Source of the DNA: Hyphomicrobiales bacterium
Lineage (GTDB): Bacteria > Pseudomonadota > Alphaproteobacteria > Rhizobiales > Rhizobiaceae
Assembly (NCBI GenBank): GCA_900465675.1
Contig: UBJR01000004.1
Coordinates: 124,001 to 188,000 of the forward strand
Direction of reading: 5' to 3'
Length of the DNA: 64,000 nucleotides
The stretch's first letter is position 1, and each line of letters starts with the position of its first letter. Below, piece after piece: positions 16,547-26,375 of this stretch. The position numbers and the translations under genes were made by a program. The notes below the pieces were generated by a model. It did no database searches, had not been told where the DNA came from, and saw nothing but the letters and a program-made list of their open reading frames with translations.

Positions 16547-16984
16547 TCAATTTTCTGGTTTCGTGGATTCGGCAGCGCGCATCGGCATGCTGTCTATGAT
16601 GGCAAACAGCTCGCCATTGCTCACGGGTTCGCTGGCCTTGAGCTTGACCGTGCCGTCCTTGCCGATCAGCGCCGCATGAAAGGTACCGGCATCAGATACG
16701 TCGAGCGCTTCGCGCAATGCGCCGGCATCGACCGGCTCCGCTGAGCCGAAGACGGTCCGGACTGCACTGCCCGACACCTTGAGGACGATCATGTCGCGCT
16801 CCTCAAGCGCCAGACGATCGGCAAGCAGCTGGTTTTCCTGGCGAGCGGCGCGGCTGTTGTCGCTGTCTGAGAAAATCACCAGAACGCGATTTTTCCACTG
16901 AAATTGCGAGAGGCTTTCGATTGCCGCATAGGCGGCGTTCGTCTCATCGACCTTGGTCGCGCCATATAAAAGCGTCTTCGACAT
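16547..16984 (-). CDS. DUF4174 domain-containing protein
   Basis: 145 residues. A thioredoxin-fold-like DUF4174 domain: LSQFQWKNRVLVIFSDSDNSRAARQENQLL, then RDMIVLKVSG and FHAALIGKDGTVKLKASEPVSNGELFAIIDSMPMR. There is no CxxC, so a redox function is not indicated. The mature-looking N-terminus lacks a clear signal peptide, although many family members are exported. Upstream lies the terminator of the small XRE gene, so this gene has its own promoter between 16985 and 17065. Confidence 0.75.
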   Translation of the reverse strand: MSKTLLYGATKVDETNAAYAAIESLSQFQWKNRVLVIFSDSDNSRAARQENQLLADRLALEERDMIVLKVSGSAVRTVFGSAEPVDAGALREALDVSDAGTFHAALIGKDGTVKLKASEPVSNGELFAIIDSMPMRAAESTKPEN

Positions 16985-17065
16985 TCTCGTTCTCCCGTCC
17001 GCTGATAGAACGACTGGGAGGATCGGACAGTTCCATAGGGCAATAGAACAATGCCCCTGAAATGA

Positions 17066-17094
17066 AAAAAGCCGGTCAGATCGACCGGCTTTTT
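17066..17094 (-). terminator. Bidirectional-looking terminator after the XRE gene
   Basis: GCCGGTC (17071-17077) pairs with GACCGGC (17083-17089), extended by A/T pairs on both sides. The stem is flanked by A and T runs, so it can end transcription from either strand. It lies 19 bases past the stop of the minus-strand XRE gene. Confidence 0.8.
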
Positions 17095-17112
17095 AGTTCG
17101 TTCCTGCGTCAG

Positions 17113-17358
17113 TTACATCGGAACGAAGGCAGACAACGGGACCTGCAAGGCAGCGGCAATGCGCTTGAGCTTTGCGGGGTCGGCGTTTTCTCCATTTTCA
17201 ATTTCCGTAATTTCACTCGGCACGAGACCACAGGTCACCGCCAGATCGTCGATGCTGTAGCCGACGGCTTCGCGCGCAGTCTTGACCTCGGCCGCGACGT
17301 TGATCGCAGACACCACAGTCGCCTTGGATTCATCCAGATTGTTGAGAGAAATGGACAT
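17113..17358 (-). CDS. Small XRE-family helix-turn-helix protein
   Basis: 81 residues from ATG 17358, with GGAGA upstream. A 20-residue N-terminal extension is followed by a complete HTH_3 domain: VKTAREAVGYSIDDLAVTCGLVPSEITEIENGENADPAKLKRIAAALQVPLSAFVPM. There is no effector domain and no partner toxin gene beside it; the DUF4174 gene on one side and tRNA-His on the other do not resemble one. Probably a DNA-binding protein with unknown targets. Confidence 0.8.
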   Translation of the reverse strand: MSISLNNLDESKATVVSAINVAAEVKTAREAVGYSIDDLAVTCGLVPSEITEIENGENADPAKLKRIAAALQVPLSAFVPM

Positions 17359-17563
17359 GAAGTCTCCTTCGATAAGCAGCTCTGAAGTAACCCCCGGCAC
17401 AAAATGGCACTGCCGCTCACATTTTGCAACGCAATATAAGAGAAAGTTTACCTGTGCCGGTACGGGTAGATAGGCGGACGGGCCCGGACGGCAAGACCGG
17501 TAGAATGTGATGGTCCCTGCTGTGCTTCAGGGTCCGCTTCGGGATCATATATAGAAGGAAGAA

Positions 17564-17640
17564 TGGTACGGTTGGGGGGTCTCGAACCTCCGACCTCAGG
17601 TGCCACAAACCTGCGCTCTAACCAACTGAGCTACAACCGC
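17564..17640 (-). tRNA. tRNA-His (anticodon GTG), CCA encoded
   Basis: A cloverleaf can be drawn on the minus strand. The acceptor GCGGTTG pairs with CAACCGT (first pair G-U). The D arm is GCTCAGTTGGTTAGAGC. The anticodon stem CAGGT/ACCTG holds loop TTGTGGC with anticodon GTG. The T arm is GGAGGTTCGAGACCCCC-like. CCA is encoded at 17564-17566. The base before position 1 is T rather than G, and the discriminator is A73 rather than C73. This matches the known alphaproteobacterial tRNA-His that lacks the G-1:C73 identity pair. Confidence 0.95.
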
Positions 17641-17720
17641 ACAATGCCGCGCTCGGCGCGACGGGGGTCACATACGAGGACTTGAAAATTAATTCAAGCC
17701 CTATCTCCCCTCAATGTACA

Positions 17721-17749
17721 AAAAGGCCGGACGAAGCGTCCAGCCTTTT
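17721..17749 (-). terminator. Terminator of the phasin gene
   Basis: AAAAGGC-C-GGACG at 17721-17733 pairs with CGTCC-A-GCCTTTT (17737-17749), leaving one mismatch. The minus-strand transcript ends in a T run. It is 22 bases past the phasin stop. Confidence 0.75.
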
Positions 17750-17770
17750 GTTCTATGTGCCCGAAATCGA

Positions 17771-18220
17771 TCAGGCAGCCTTGAAGGACGCCATGACCTT
17801 TTCGGCCGCTTCCTTGGAAGGTTTTGCGAGCTTTTCGGCAACCTGCTTGGAGGTTTCCTGCATCGACTTCGCCTGCTCGACGGTCAGCTCTGCCTGCTTG
17901 CGGAAGAAGGTGGTCTGGAGTTCGAAGAACTCGGCAACCGACTTGACGCCGAGAAGCGCTTCCATGTGCGAGAGAGAGTTTTCGGCATTGGTGCGGAGCG
18001 CATCGATGGCCTTGAGACCGATCTCGACGCTGCCGGCCTGTGCCGTCTGAACCGTGGCTTCGAGCGTCTTGCCGGCGTCTTCGCCAGCGGACTTGATCTT
18101 GCTATAGGCTTCGCGCGACTGCTGAGCGCCCTTTTCAGCAAAATCGCGGAACGATTCTGCGAACTTGGACGGATCGAATGCAGCCATTGAAAAAACGTCG
18201 TCGGTCTTTATGGTAGCCAT
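17771..18220 (-). CDS. phaP: Phasin (polyhydroxyalkanoate granule-associated protein)
   Basis: 149 residues from ATG 18220, with GGAG 8 bases upstream; the longer frame to 18358 has no ribosome site. Phasin_2-type sequence: an almost entirely alpha-helical, amphipathic protein rich in Ala, Lys, Glu and Ser with no Cys or Trp (FAESFRDFAEKGAQQSREAYSKIKSAGEDAGKTLEATV, then SLSHMEALLGVKSVAEFFELQTTFFRKQAEL). Coats polyhydroxybutyrate granules. Acetoacetyl-CoA synthetase of the same storage cycle is encoded 4 kb away. The upstream region carries TGC-rich symmetric sequences. Confidence 0.88.
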   Translation of the reverse strand: MATIKTDDVFSMAAFDPSKFAESFRDFAEKGAQQSREAYSKIKSAGEDAGKTLEATVQTAQAGSVEIGLKAIDALRTNAENSLSHMEALLGVKSVAEFFELQTTFFRKQAELTVEQAKSMQETSKQVAEKLAKPSKEAAEKVMASFKAA

Positions 18221-18274
18221 GGATGCGAGCTCCTTGAGTCCGGGCGTTTGACGCCCTTTAGATTGGATAGAGCT

Positions 18275-18323
18275 TATATAGACGATCTTATTGTGCATTG
18301 CAACATAATTGTGCGTCGCACAA
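18275..18323 (-). promoter_or_regulatory. Phasin promoter region with TGC-rich palindromes
   Basis: TATATA (18275-18280) is a possible -10 box for the minus-strand phasin gene. Just upstream are GTGCATTGC (18293-18301) and a perfect palindrome TTGTGC-GTC-GCACAA (18309-18323). TGC/GCA-rich sites of this kind are bound by PhaR regulators of PHB genes in other alphaproteobacteria. That assignment is an inference here. Confidence 0.45.
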
Positions 18324-18432
18324 CGCGTTAACCTTTCCGCCCGAAAAGGCGGCCTCACGCTGGACCCCTTTCCGGCGGATCGTTATTAATAGACCGTTAA
18401 TTTAAAAGAGGCCGAAGGTAGCAAGGTTCCCC

Positions 18433-21400
18433 ATGCCCGCTGTCCAGTACCCGTTCATCGACATTGCCGTGCATCAACGGGTGCGGGAGCGTTTTTCGCG
18501 TGGCGAAGCCCTGGTGCTTTTTTCCGCCGACCTCGGCCGCCTGCTCTGGGCAAATGGCGCGGGTGCCGAGCTCTTCGGCCATTCTGCCGTCTATGACCTG
18601 CTCGACCAGGGCGTCGGCAGCGGCGACATCACCTTCCGGCAGCTGGAGACGACGGCGCGGCAACTGAGCGCGACCGGCGACAGCCGTAGCCTGATAATCC
18701 GCATCGTCAAAGGCTTCCAGCGTGTTCCGGTTCAGGCAAATGCCGAGTTGATCGGGCTTTCGAGCGGCGAGCGCGCTATCCTGTTTTCGGTCCCCGTCGC
18801 CGGCAAGGCGTTGAGCCCGGCCGCCTCGGCTGCGCAGATGCTACAAGGTCTCGACGATCCGGACACGCATATGGCCGTCATCGGTGCGGACGGCGAGGTC
18901 ATCGCTTCCTCCCCCGGATACGCCTCGCTCGGCATCACCCAGCAGACGGCAAAGACCCTGACCGCACTCGCATCCAGCCATCCCGATCGCCTCGTCAAGC
19001 GCCCGGTCGCCACCGGCAAGGGATATCTCCCGGCCGCCGTCGGCAAGCTGAGCGACGAACCGGTTCTCAATCTGCTTTTTGCCGTAGAGACCGTGCTCGG
19101 GCATCTCGATCCGATCGACACCGCGGCTCCGGAAGAGGGCTTATCCACAGCCGCCGTTAACCATATCTCTCCCGCGAAATTCGACGAGGCGCTGAGCGCT
19201 GTCGCCGGGATTGAAGAGGTCGAGGAGACGCTGGAAAGCGTCGACGAGCCAGAAGAGGCGCTCGCCGAAGAACCGCGCGCTGAGGAATTCGTCGATAGCG
19301 AACCGCAGAGCGAAACAGCAGTGGACGAGCCAGAACAGCAGGCCGCCGCCGAGCATGTGACTGACGAGACGCCCGATGAGCTGCCGGAGCCGTCCGTCGA
19401 AGCAGAGCCCGTTACGATCGAACCGCAGCCGAATGTCGTGCTTCATAACGAGGCCGACGAGGCCGTTGAAGATGACGCGCCGGCAGAGGAGACCGTGGAA
19501 ACGCCGCTGGTCGAAGCCGCCGCTGCAGAGATTGCAGACGAACCGGTAGCCGATGCTCCGGCTGCAAGGGAAGCCGCCGCCGGCGAACAGACACCTGCCG
19601 CCGCCTTCAGGTTCCAGCCGAACAGCCGGGCAACGCGTTTCGTCTGGAAGATCGATGCGCAGGGTTGCTTCAGCGAGGTATCGAACGAGTTTGCCGAGGC
19701 CGTCGGCCCGAACGCCGCCAACATCATCGGCGTCGCCTTCAGCGATATCTCCGCGCTCTTCAATCTCGATCCGGAAGGCAAGATCGCCGAGGCGCTGGAG
19801 CGCCGCGATACCTGGTCCGGCAAGACGATAAATTGGCCGATCGAAGGCACAAGCCTCGTCGTGCCGGTCGATCTCGCCGCGCTGCCGACCTATACGCGCC
19901 ACCGCGAGTTCGACGGTTTCCGCGGATTTGGCGTCGTGCGCCTTTCAGATGCAGCTGAAGATCCGCTGGCCCTTGGGCTGACACTCGGGCCGGATGGTAT
20001 CGGACGCGATGCCGCAAGTCTCGACCAGCCATTGGAAGACGTTCATGCCGGGTCGCCCTCGCCCGCCGAGGACGCACCGGTGGCGGCTGTTGTCGAAGAA
20101 GCGCCCGCCCCAACCGAATTGCCTGCGCCGCGCGAAGAGCCTCCGGCGCTGCGCCTTGCCGAAACACCAAGCCGCCGCCTGACCGACAAGATCGTGCAAC
20201 TGCACAATGCCGGCCCGGGACTGAGCGCGTCCGAACAGGCCAACTTCCGCGAGATCGCCAAGCGGCTCGAGGCCTTCGGCGTGCGTGAAGGCGGCTCTGC
20301 AGAAGACGAGCCCGCAGGTGCTGACGCGGTCCAAGCAGTGACGCCGGTCGAAGATATCCCGGTTGCGGCGAATGATTCCGTACCGCCGGACGAAGAGATC
20401 GCCGCTGTGGCGGAAGAACCCGCCGAGCCTGCGGAAGCGGAGATCGCCGAAGCTGCCAGCGATGGCGAACAGCCTACGGCGGCGGCAGCTGACGGCAACA
20501 GCGATGACGACGCAACCGAGGGCTTGCCGGAGACATCCTTCAGCCCGATGGAAATGCTGAGCACCGTCATCCCGCCGCGTGTGAAGATGGTCGATGGGCT
20601 TTCCTCGGCGACCGTCGATCAGCTGCCGGTCGCGGTGCTGATCCATGCCGGCGACGCGCTGATCCATGCCAATCCCGAATTCATGCGCCTGACCGGCTAC
20701 ACGTCTCTCAGCGAGCTGAACGAGGTTGGTGGCCTGGATGCATTGCTGCAACGGCACGAGCTGGACGAGAATGCCGGCCGCCCTGGCGCGATGATGCTTG
20801 TCACCGCCGATGACCGCGTCGTACCCGTCACCGCCCGCCTGCAATCGGTTCGCTGGGAAGACGCCAGTGCGCTGATGCTGGCGCTGATGCCGGTCGAGAA
20901 TAAGGAAGCCCCAGCGGGGAAGGCCGAAGATACGCGCCACGACAACCGCTCCGACCGGATGGTCGAGAAGGTTGCCAAGCTGCAGGTCGAAGTCGAAGAA
21001 CTCCGCTCGATCCTGGAAACGGCGACCGACGGTGTGGTCGTCATCGGTGCCGAGGGCGACATCCGCTCGATGAACCGTTCGGCAAGCGCGCTCTTCAACT
21101 ATGACGAAGAGGAAACGCGCGGCAAACCCTTCGTCATGCTGTTTGCGCATGAGAGCCAGAAGGCTGTTCTCGACTATCTGAATGGTCTTTCGGGCCATGG
21201 CGTTGCCAGCGTGCTGAACGATGGACGCGAAGTGATCGCCCGCGAAGCCGCCGGCGGTTTCGTGCCACTATTCATGACAATGGGACGGCTGACGTCCTCC
21301 AGCGGCTACTGCGCCGTCATCCGCGACATTACCCAATGGAAGCGCACCGAAGACGAGCTGCGCAACGCCAAGGGCGCCGCCGAAACGGCCAATGCCCACA

Positions 21401-22098
21401 AGACCGACTTTCTGGCCCGCATCAGCCACGAGATCCGCACGCCGCTCAACGCCATCATCGGCTTCTCCGACATGATGGCCGGCGAGCGCTTCGGACCGAT
21501 CGGCCACCCGCGCTACATCGAATATGCCAACGATATCGGCCGCTCCGGCCGCCACGTCCTCGATATCGTCAACGACCTGCTCGACATTTCGAAGATCGAA
21601 GCCGGCGAGATGGATCTCGACTTCGCCTCCGTCGGGCTCAACGATGCGATTTCGGAGGCCGTGGCGCTGGTGCAGCCGCAGGCGAATGGTCAGCGGGTGA
21701 TCATCCGCACGGCGCTGTCGCATTCGGTGCCCAACGTCGTTGCCGATCTGCGCTCGGTAAAACAGATCGCCCTGAACATCCTGTCGAATGCCATCCGTTT
21801 CACGCCTTCAGGCGGGCAGATCGTCGTTTCGACCTCGTATGAAAGCAATGGAAGCGTCGTCTTGCGCGTCCGCGATACCGGTATCGGCATGACCCGCAGC
21901 GAGCTCGATCAGGCGATGAAGCCGTTCCGCCAGGTCTCGGCGCAATCCCGCCACCGCGGCGACGGCACCGGTCTTGGTCTGCCGCTGACCAAGGCGATGG
22001 TTGATGCCAACCGGGCGATCTTTGCGATCAATTCGGCGCCGAACGAAGGCACGCTGGTGGAGATCACCTTCCCGTCCCAGCGGGTGCTTGCCGACTGA
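18433..22098 (+). CDS. Large PAS-domain sensor histidine kinase (PleC/DivJ/PdhS-like)
   Basis: 1221 residues with no membrane segment, so probably cytoplasmic. The N-terminal 230 residues resemble a degenerate sensor region (ALVLFSADLGRLLWANGAGAELFG). Two long acidic Ala/Glu-rich linkers follow, about 245-385 and 535-705. A PAS-like domain (about 395-500) separates them, another lies at about 725-830, and a clear PAS is at about 855-975. The kinase core then begins: H-box FLARISHEIRTPLNAIIGFSDMM with His999, N-box LNILSNAIRFTP, G1 DTGIGM, G2 GDGTGLGLPL. The H-box resembles kinases acting on DivK/PleD in cell-cycle control, of which PdhS proteins are the rhizobial members. The exact paralogue is not certain. 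No response regulator is adjacent. Confidence 0.85.
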   Translation: MPAVQYPFIDIAVHQRVRERFSRGEALVLFSADLGRLLWANGAGAELFGHSAVYDLLDQGVGSGDITFRQLETTARQLSATGDSRSLIIRIVKGFQRVPVQANAELIGLSSGERAILFSVPVAGKALSPAASAAQMLQGLDDPDTHMAVIGADGEVIASSPGYASLGITQQTAKTLTALASSHPDRLVKRPVATGKGYLPAAVGKLSDEPVLNLLFAVETVLGHLDPIDTAAPEEGLSTAAVNHISPAKFDEALSAVAGIEEVEETLESVDEPEEALAEEPRAEEFVDSEPQSETAVDEPEQQAAAEHVTDETPDELPEPSVEAEPVTIEPQPNVVLHNEADEAVEDDAPAEETVETPLVEAAAAEIADEPVADAPAAREAAAGEQTPAAAFRFQPNSRATRFVWKIDAQGCFSEVSNEFAEAVGPNAANIIGVAFSDISALFNLDPEGKIAEALERRDTWSGKTINWPIEGTSLVVPVDLAALPTYTRHREFDGFRGFGVVRLSDAAEDPLALGLTLGPDGIGRDAASLDQPLEDVHAGSPSPAEDAPVAAVVEEAPAPTELPAPREEPPALRLAETPSRRLTDKIVQLHNAGPGLSASEQANFREIAKRLEAFGVREGGSAEDEPAGADAVQAVTPVEDIPVAANDSVPPDEEIAAVAEEPAEPAEAEIAEAASDGEQPTAAAADGNSDDDATEGLPETSFSPMEMLSTVIPPRVKMVDGLSSATVDQLPVAVLIHAGDALIHANPEFMRLTGYTSLSELNEVGGLDALLQRHELDENAGRPGAMMLVTADDRVVPVTARLQSVRWEDASALMLALMPVENKEAPAGKAEDTRHDNRSDRMVEKVAKLQVEVEELRSILETATDGVVVIGAEGDIRSMNRSASALFNYDEEETRGKPFVMLFAHESQKAVLDYLNGLSGHGVASVLNDGREVIAREAAGGFVPLFMTMGRLTSSSGYCAVIRDITQWKRTEDELRNAKGAAETANAHKTDFLARISHEIRTPLNAIIGFSDMMAGERFGPIGHPRYIEYANDIGRSGRHVLDIVNDLLDISKIEAGEMDLDFASVGLNDAISEAVALVQPQANGQRVIIRTALSHSVPNVVADLRSVKQIALNILSNAIRFTPSGGQIVVSTSYESNGSVVLRVRDTGIGMTRSELDQAMKPFRQVSAQSRHRGDGTGLGLPLTKAMVDANRAIFAINSAPNEGTLVEITFPSQRVLAD

Positions 22099-22133
22099 GG
22101 CGTATCCTCGCCGGATTGAACCGCTCGAAAACG

Positions 22134-22163
22134 AAAAAAGGCAGCCCGAGGTCTAGGCTGCCT
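22134..22163 (-). terminator. Rho-independent terminator ending the structured RNA region
   Basis: AGGCAGCC (22139-22146) pairs with GGCTGCCT (22156-22163) around a 9-base loop. A run of six A at 22134-22139 becomes the T run of the minus-strand transcript. On the plus strand no T run follows, so it does not serve the histidine kinase gene. Confidence 0.8.
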
Positions 22164-22167
22164 GGAG

Positions 22168-22199
22168 TTTGGTGCTGTTCAACTTTGGTGCTGTTCAAC
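22168..22199. repeat. Perfect 16-base tandem duplication
   Basis: The unit TTTGGTGCTGTTCAAC occurs at 22168-22183 and again at 22184-22199 with no mismatch. It lies inside the structured non-coding region, directly before the terminator stem. Confidence 0.9.
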
Positions 22200-22369
22200 A
22201 AGGGCTTAGTCGCTCAACGTCATGTCACGGGAGCCAAGGGCTCCTAGCTGCCTATCATCCACAGCTCCAAGTTGCTTCACCTTTGACCAACCTTTCTTAA
22301 CGAAGGGTTGCCGCGGCTGGGAAGCTATCAAAGGTGAAAGCTTGTAGTTTCAGGCGCCTTTTATTGAAA

Positions 22370-24322
<1,953 letters not shown>

Positions 24323-24346
24323 CGCATTTTCCTCCCGTTTATTCGC

Positions 24347-24396
24347 TATATAACATGCTGCACTGCATTATAAAGCGTGCATTGCGCCAACTGCAC
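24347..24396. promoter_or_regulatory. TGC-rich palindrome in the divergent promoter region
   Basis: GTGCATTGCGCCAACTGCAC (24377-24396) is a 20-base imperfect palindrome (7 of 10 positions symmetric) upstream of the acetoacetyl-CoA synthetase gene. A TATATA box is at 24347-24352. The 9-mer GTGCATTGC is identical to one upstream of the phasin gene (18293-18301). A shared PHB-cycle regulator is an inference. Confidence 0.4.
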
Positions 24397-24485
24397 GGCC
24401 AGCCGAATTGCATATGGCGCGTATTTCATATATCCGGCAAACTCAGCGCATAACCGGTAAGCGACTGAAAAGACTGGCGGAGCTG

Positions 24486-26375
24486 ATGAGTACGTCAAGA
24501 CAACCGAAGTGGCGTAGAAAGATGGCCCCCGTTTCGCGCTGGCTGCCGGGTATCGCACGTCTGGCGACGATGCTCTTGCTTGTTTCCGCCGTCATCTTTG
24601 TCTCCCTGCGCGTTGCCGCACCTTTCCTCGTCTCGACCGGCATGGTGCGCTCCGGCATCGAAGATGCGCTGTCGCGCTGGACCGGCTACAAAGCCGAGAT
24701 CAAGGGCAGCCCGGGGCTGGAATTCTGGCCGACGCCGCGCATCACGCTGAACCAGATCACCATCCGGCAACCGCCAAACGCGGGCAACAAACTGCTCGGC
24801 ACCATCGAGAGCCTTTCGGCTGATTTCAGCCTGATCGATGCTCTGCGCGGCCGGGCAAGCTTCCACGAATTCCATCTGCTGCGGCCCAACCTGTCGCTGA
24901 CCCGCGACCAGCAAGGCCTGATCGACTGGACCTATGCCGGCCAGCTTGCCAAAGCGATCGATGGCGCCCACCAGGATGGCAATGCCGAGCTTCTCGATCC
25001 GAAGCTTGATGCGGAGGTCGGCGCGATTACCGTCGAGGACGGCACATTCAATATCGCCGATCTCTCGACGGCCAAGACCTACCATTTCGATGGGGTGACT
25101 GCCGATATCAACTGGCCAAGACTGTCGAGCGGAATGTCGGCCGTGCTGATCGCGCGCACCAGCGGCCAGGACCTGAAGATCGACTTCTCGTCGCGCACGC
25201 CGCTGCTGGTGTTCGATGGCAAGACCGCCGAGATCAAAGCGTCGCTGACATCAGGCCTGATGACCGCGGCATTCTCCGGACTCGGAAGCATATCAAGGCT
25301 CGACGGCCTGTCAGGGAATGTCACGGCCAACATTGCCGATGTCCCTGCCCTATTGGCATGGTCGGGCAAGTCGATCCCCGGGACCGAGAGCCTCAAATCT
25401 TTTTCGATCGGCAGCGACGTGATCTCGGCAGCCAATGGGCTTCGTTTCAACAACGTCACGCTCGGCCTCAACGGCTCTACCGCAACCGGCGTGATGGACG
25501 TCTCCAACGTCCGCAACAACCGTGCGAAGCTCGGGGGCACGCTTGCCTTCGACACGATGAACCTCAAGCCCTTCTTCGACGCTTTCGCGCTGCGGCTTGC
25601 AGCGGGCGAAGAGGGCGCGACGCCCGATGGCGGGCCGCTGCAGCGGCTGGATCTCGACCTGCGGTTCTCGGCCAAGGAAATGCAGCTTCAGCCATTCGCT
25701 CTATCGAATGTCGGCGCCAGCATCATCGTATCCAGCAACGAGGCGAAGTTCGATATCGGCGACAGCCAGTTCGAAGGCGGCGAGATGTCCGCGCATCTGG
25801 AAGCAACGCGTGGCGACTTCGACGGTGGCGGCAAGCTGCAGATGTCGATCCGCGGCGCGGATTTCGGAGCGTTGGTCGAGCGGCTGCAGCTGAAAGGTCC
25901 GCTGCCGCTGACCACGGGTTCGCTTGACGTTTCGCTGAAAACCGCAAAGCCGCTCTGGACGGCCGGGCTTGAGGATGTCAACGGACAGGTTGTGTTTCAG
26001 GCCGGGGCCGGGTCGATCGCCAACTTCGATGTGGAGGCGATCCGCAATCAGGCGGCGCAGCAGAGGTTCTTTCCGCTCAATGCTGCCGGTGACCACTCCT
26101 TCCCATTCACGCGGGCCGAGCTGACGGCAAACCTCTCCGCCGGATCCGCCGATCTTGAGAACGTGCGGGTTCAGGGCACGGTCGAAACGCTCAGCCTGTC
26201 GGGTCTCATTCCTCTGCAATCCAGCGGGCTCGCGCTTTCCGGCTCTCTGCAGGCGACCGACGATACGCGAGCAGCGGAGCTTCCGCTGCTGCCATTCTTC
26301 ATCGGCGGCTCCTGGCCCAATCCGGTGATTTCGCCGGTGCCGGTGGTTGCTCAGCCGGCACCGAACGCGCAGTAA
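24486..26375 (+). CDS. AsmA-family protein
   Basis: 629 residues from ATG 24486 (GGAG 4 bases upstream); the frame is open back to 24408. After a basic N-terminus there is one membrane segment (about 25-45, LATMLLLVSAVIFVSLRVAAPFLV). The AsmA N-terminal domain follows (YKAEIKGSPGLEFWPTPRITLNQITIRQPP, then LSADFSLIDALRGRASFHEFHLLRPNLSL). The C-terminal AsmA-like domain is at about 430-590 (LDLDLRFSAKEMQLQPFALSNVGASIIV, then GSLDVSLKTAKPLW). Mostly periplasmic beta-strand protein. Family members affect outer-membrane assembly and lipid transport. Its stop is followed immediately by the convergent potI stop. Confidence 0.82.
   Translation: MSTSRQPKWRRKMAPVSRWLPGIARLATMLLLVSAVIFVSLRVAAPFLVSTGMVRSGIEDALSRWTGYKAEIKGSPGLEFWPTPRITLNQITIRQPPNAGNKLLGTIESLSADFSLIDALRGRASFHEFHLLRPNLSLTRDQQGLIDWTYAGQLAKAIDGAHQDGNAELLDPKLDAEVGAITVEDGTFNIADLSTAKTYHFDGVTADINWPRLSSGMSAVLIARTSGQDLKIDFSSRTPLLVFDGKTAEIKASLTSGLMTAAFSGLGSISRLDGLSGNVTANIADVPALLAWSGKSIPGTESLKSFSIGSDVISAANGLRFNNVTLGLNGSTATGVMDVSNVRNNRAKLGGTLAFDTMNLKPFFDAFALRLAAGEEGATPDGGPLQRLDLDLRFSAKEMQLQPFALSNVGASIIVSSNEAKFDIGDSQFEGGEMSAHLEATRGDFDGGGKLQMSIRGADFGALVERLQLKGPLPLTTGSLDVSLKTAKPLWTAGLEDVNGQVVFQAGAGSIANFDVEAIRNQAAQQRFFPLNAAGDHSFPFTRAELTANLSAGSADLENVRVQGTVETLSLSGLIPLQSSGLALSGSLQATDDTRAAELPLLPFFIGGSWPNPVISPVPVVAQPAPNAQ

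Larger units (their letters stand above)
22134..22340 (-). ncRNA. Candidate structured RNA (small RNA or long 3' UTR of the acetoacetyl-CoA synthetase mRNA)
   Basis: A gene-free stretch densely packed with self-complementary segments on the minus strand. From its 5' end: an 11-bp outer helix (22328-22338 with 22276-22286) enclosing a 9-bp hairpin (22288-22296 with 22302-22310); a stem 22246-22250/22262-22266; a 6-bp stem 22230-22235/22239-22244; a 16-base tandem repeat; then a terminator at 22134-22163 with a T run only on this strand. It begins 30 bases after the stop of the minus-strand synthetase gene, so it is either that gene's 3' UTR or a separate transcript. I recognise no known RNA family. 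Confidence 0.45.

Noticed and set aside
16367..16744. Plus-strand frames after the LysR gene
   Set aside because: They lie opposite the 52-residue protein and DUF4174 genes and have Gly/Arg-rich shadow composition.
17400..17660. tRNA-His as an attachment site for an integrated element
   Set aside because: No integrase, no partial tRNA repeat downstream and no mobile genes on either side.
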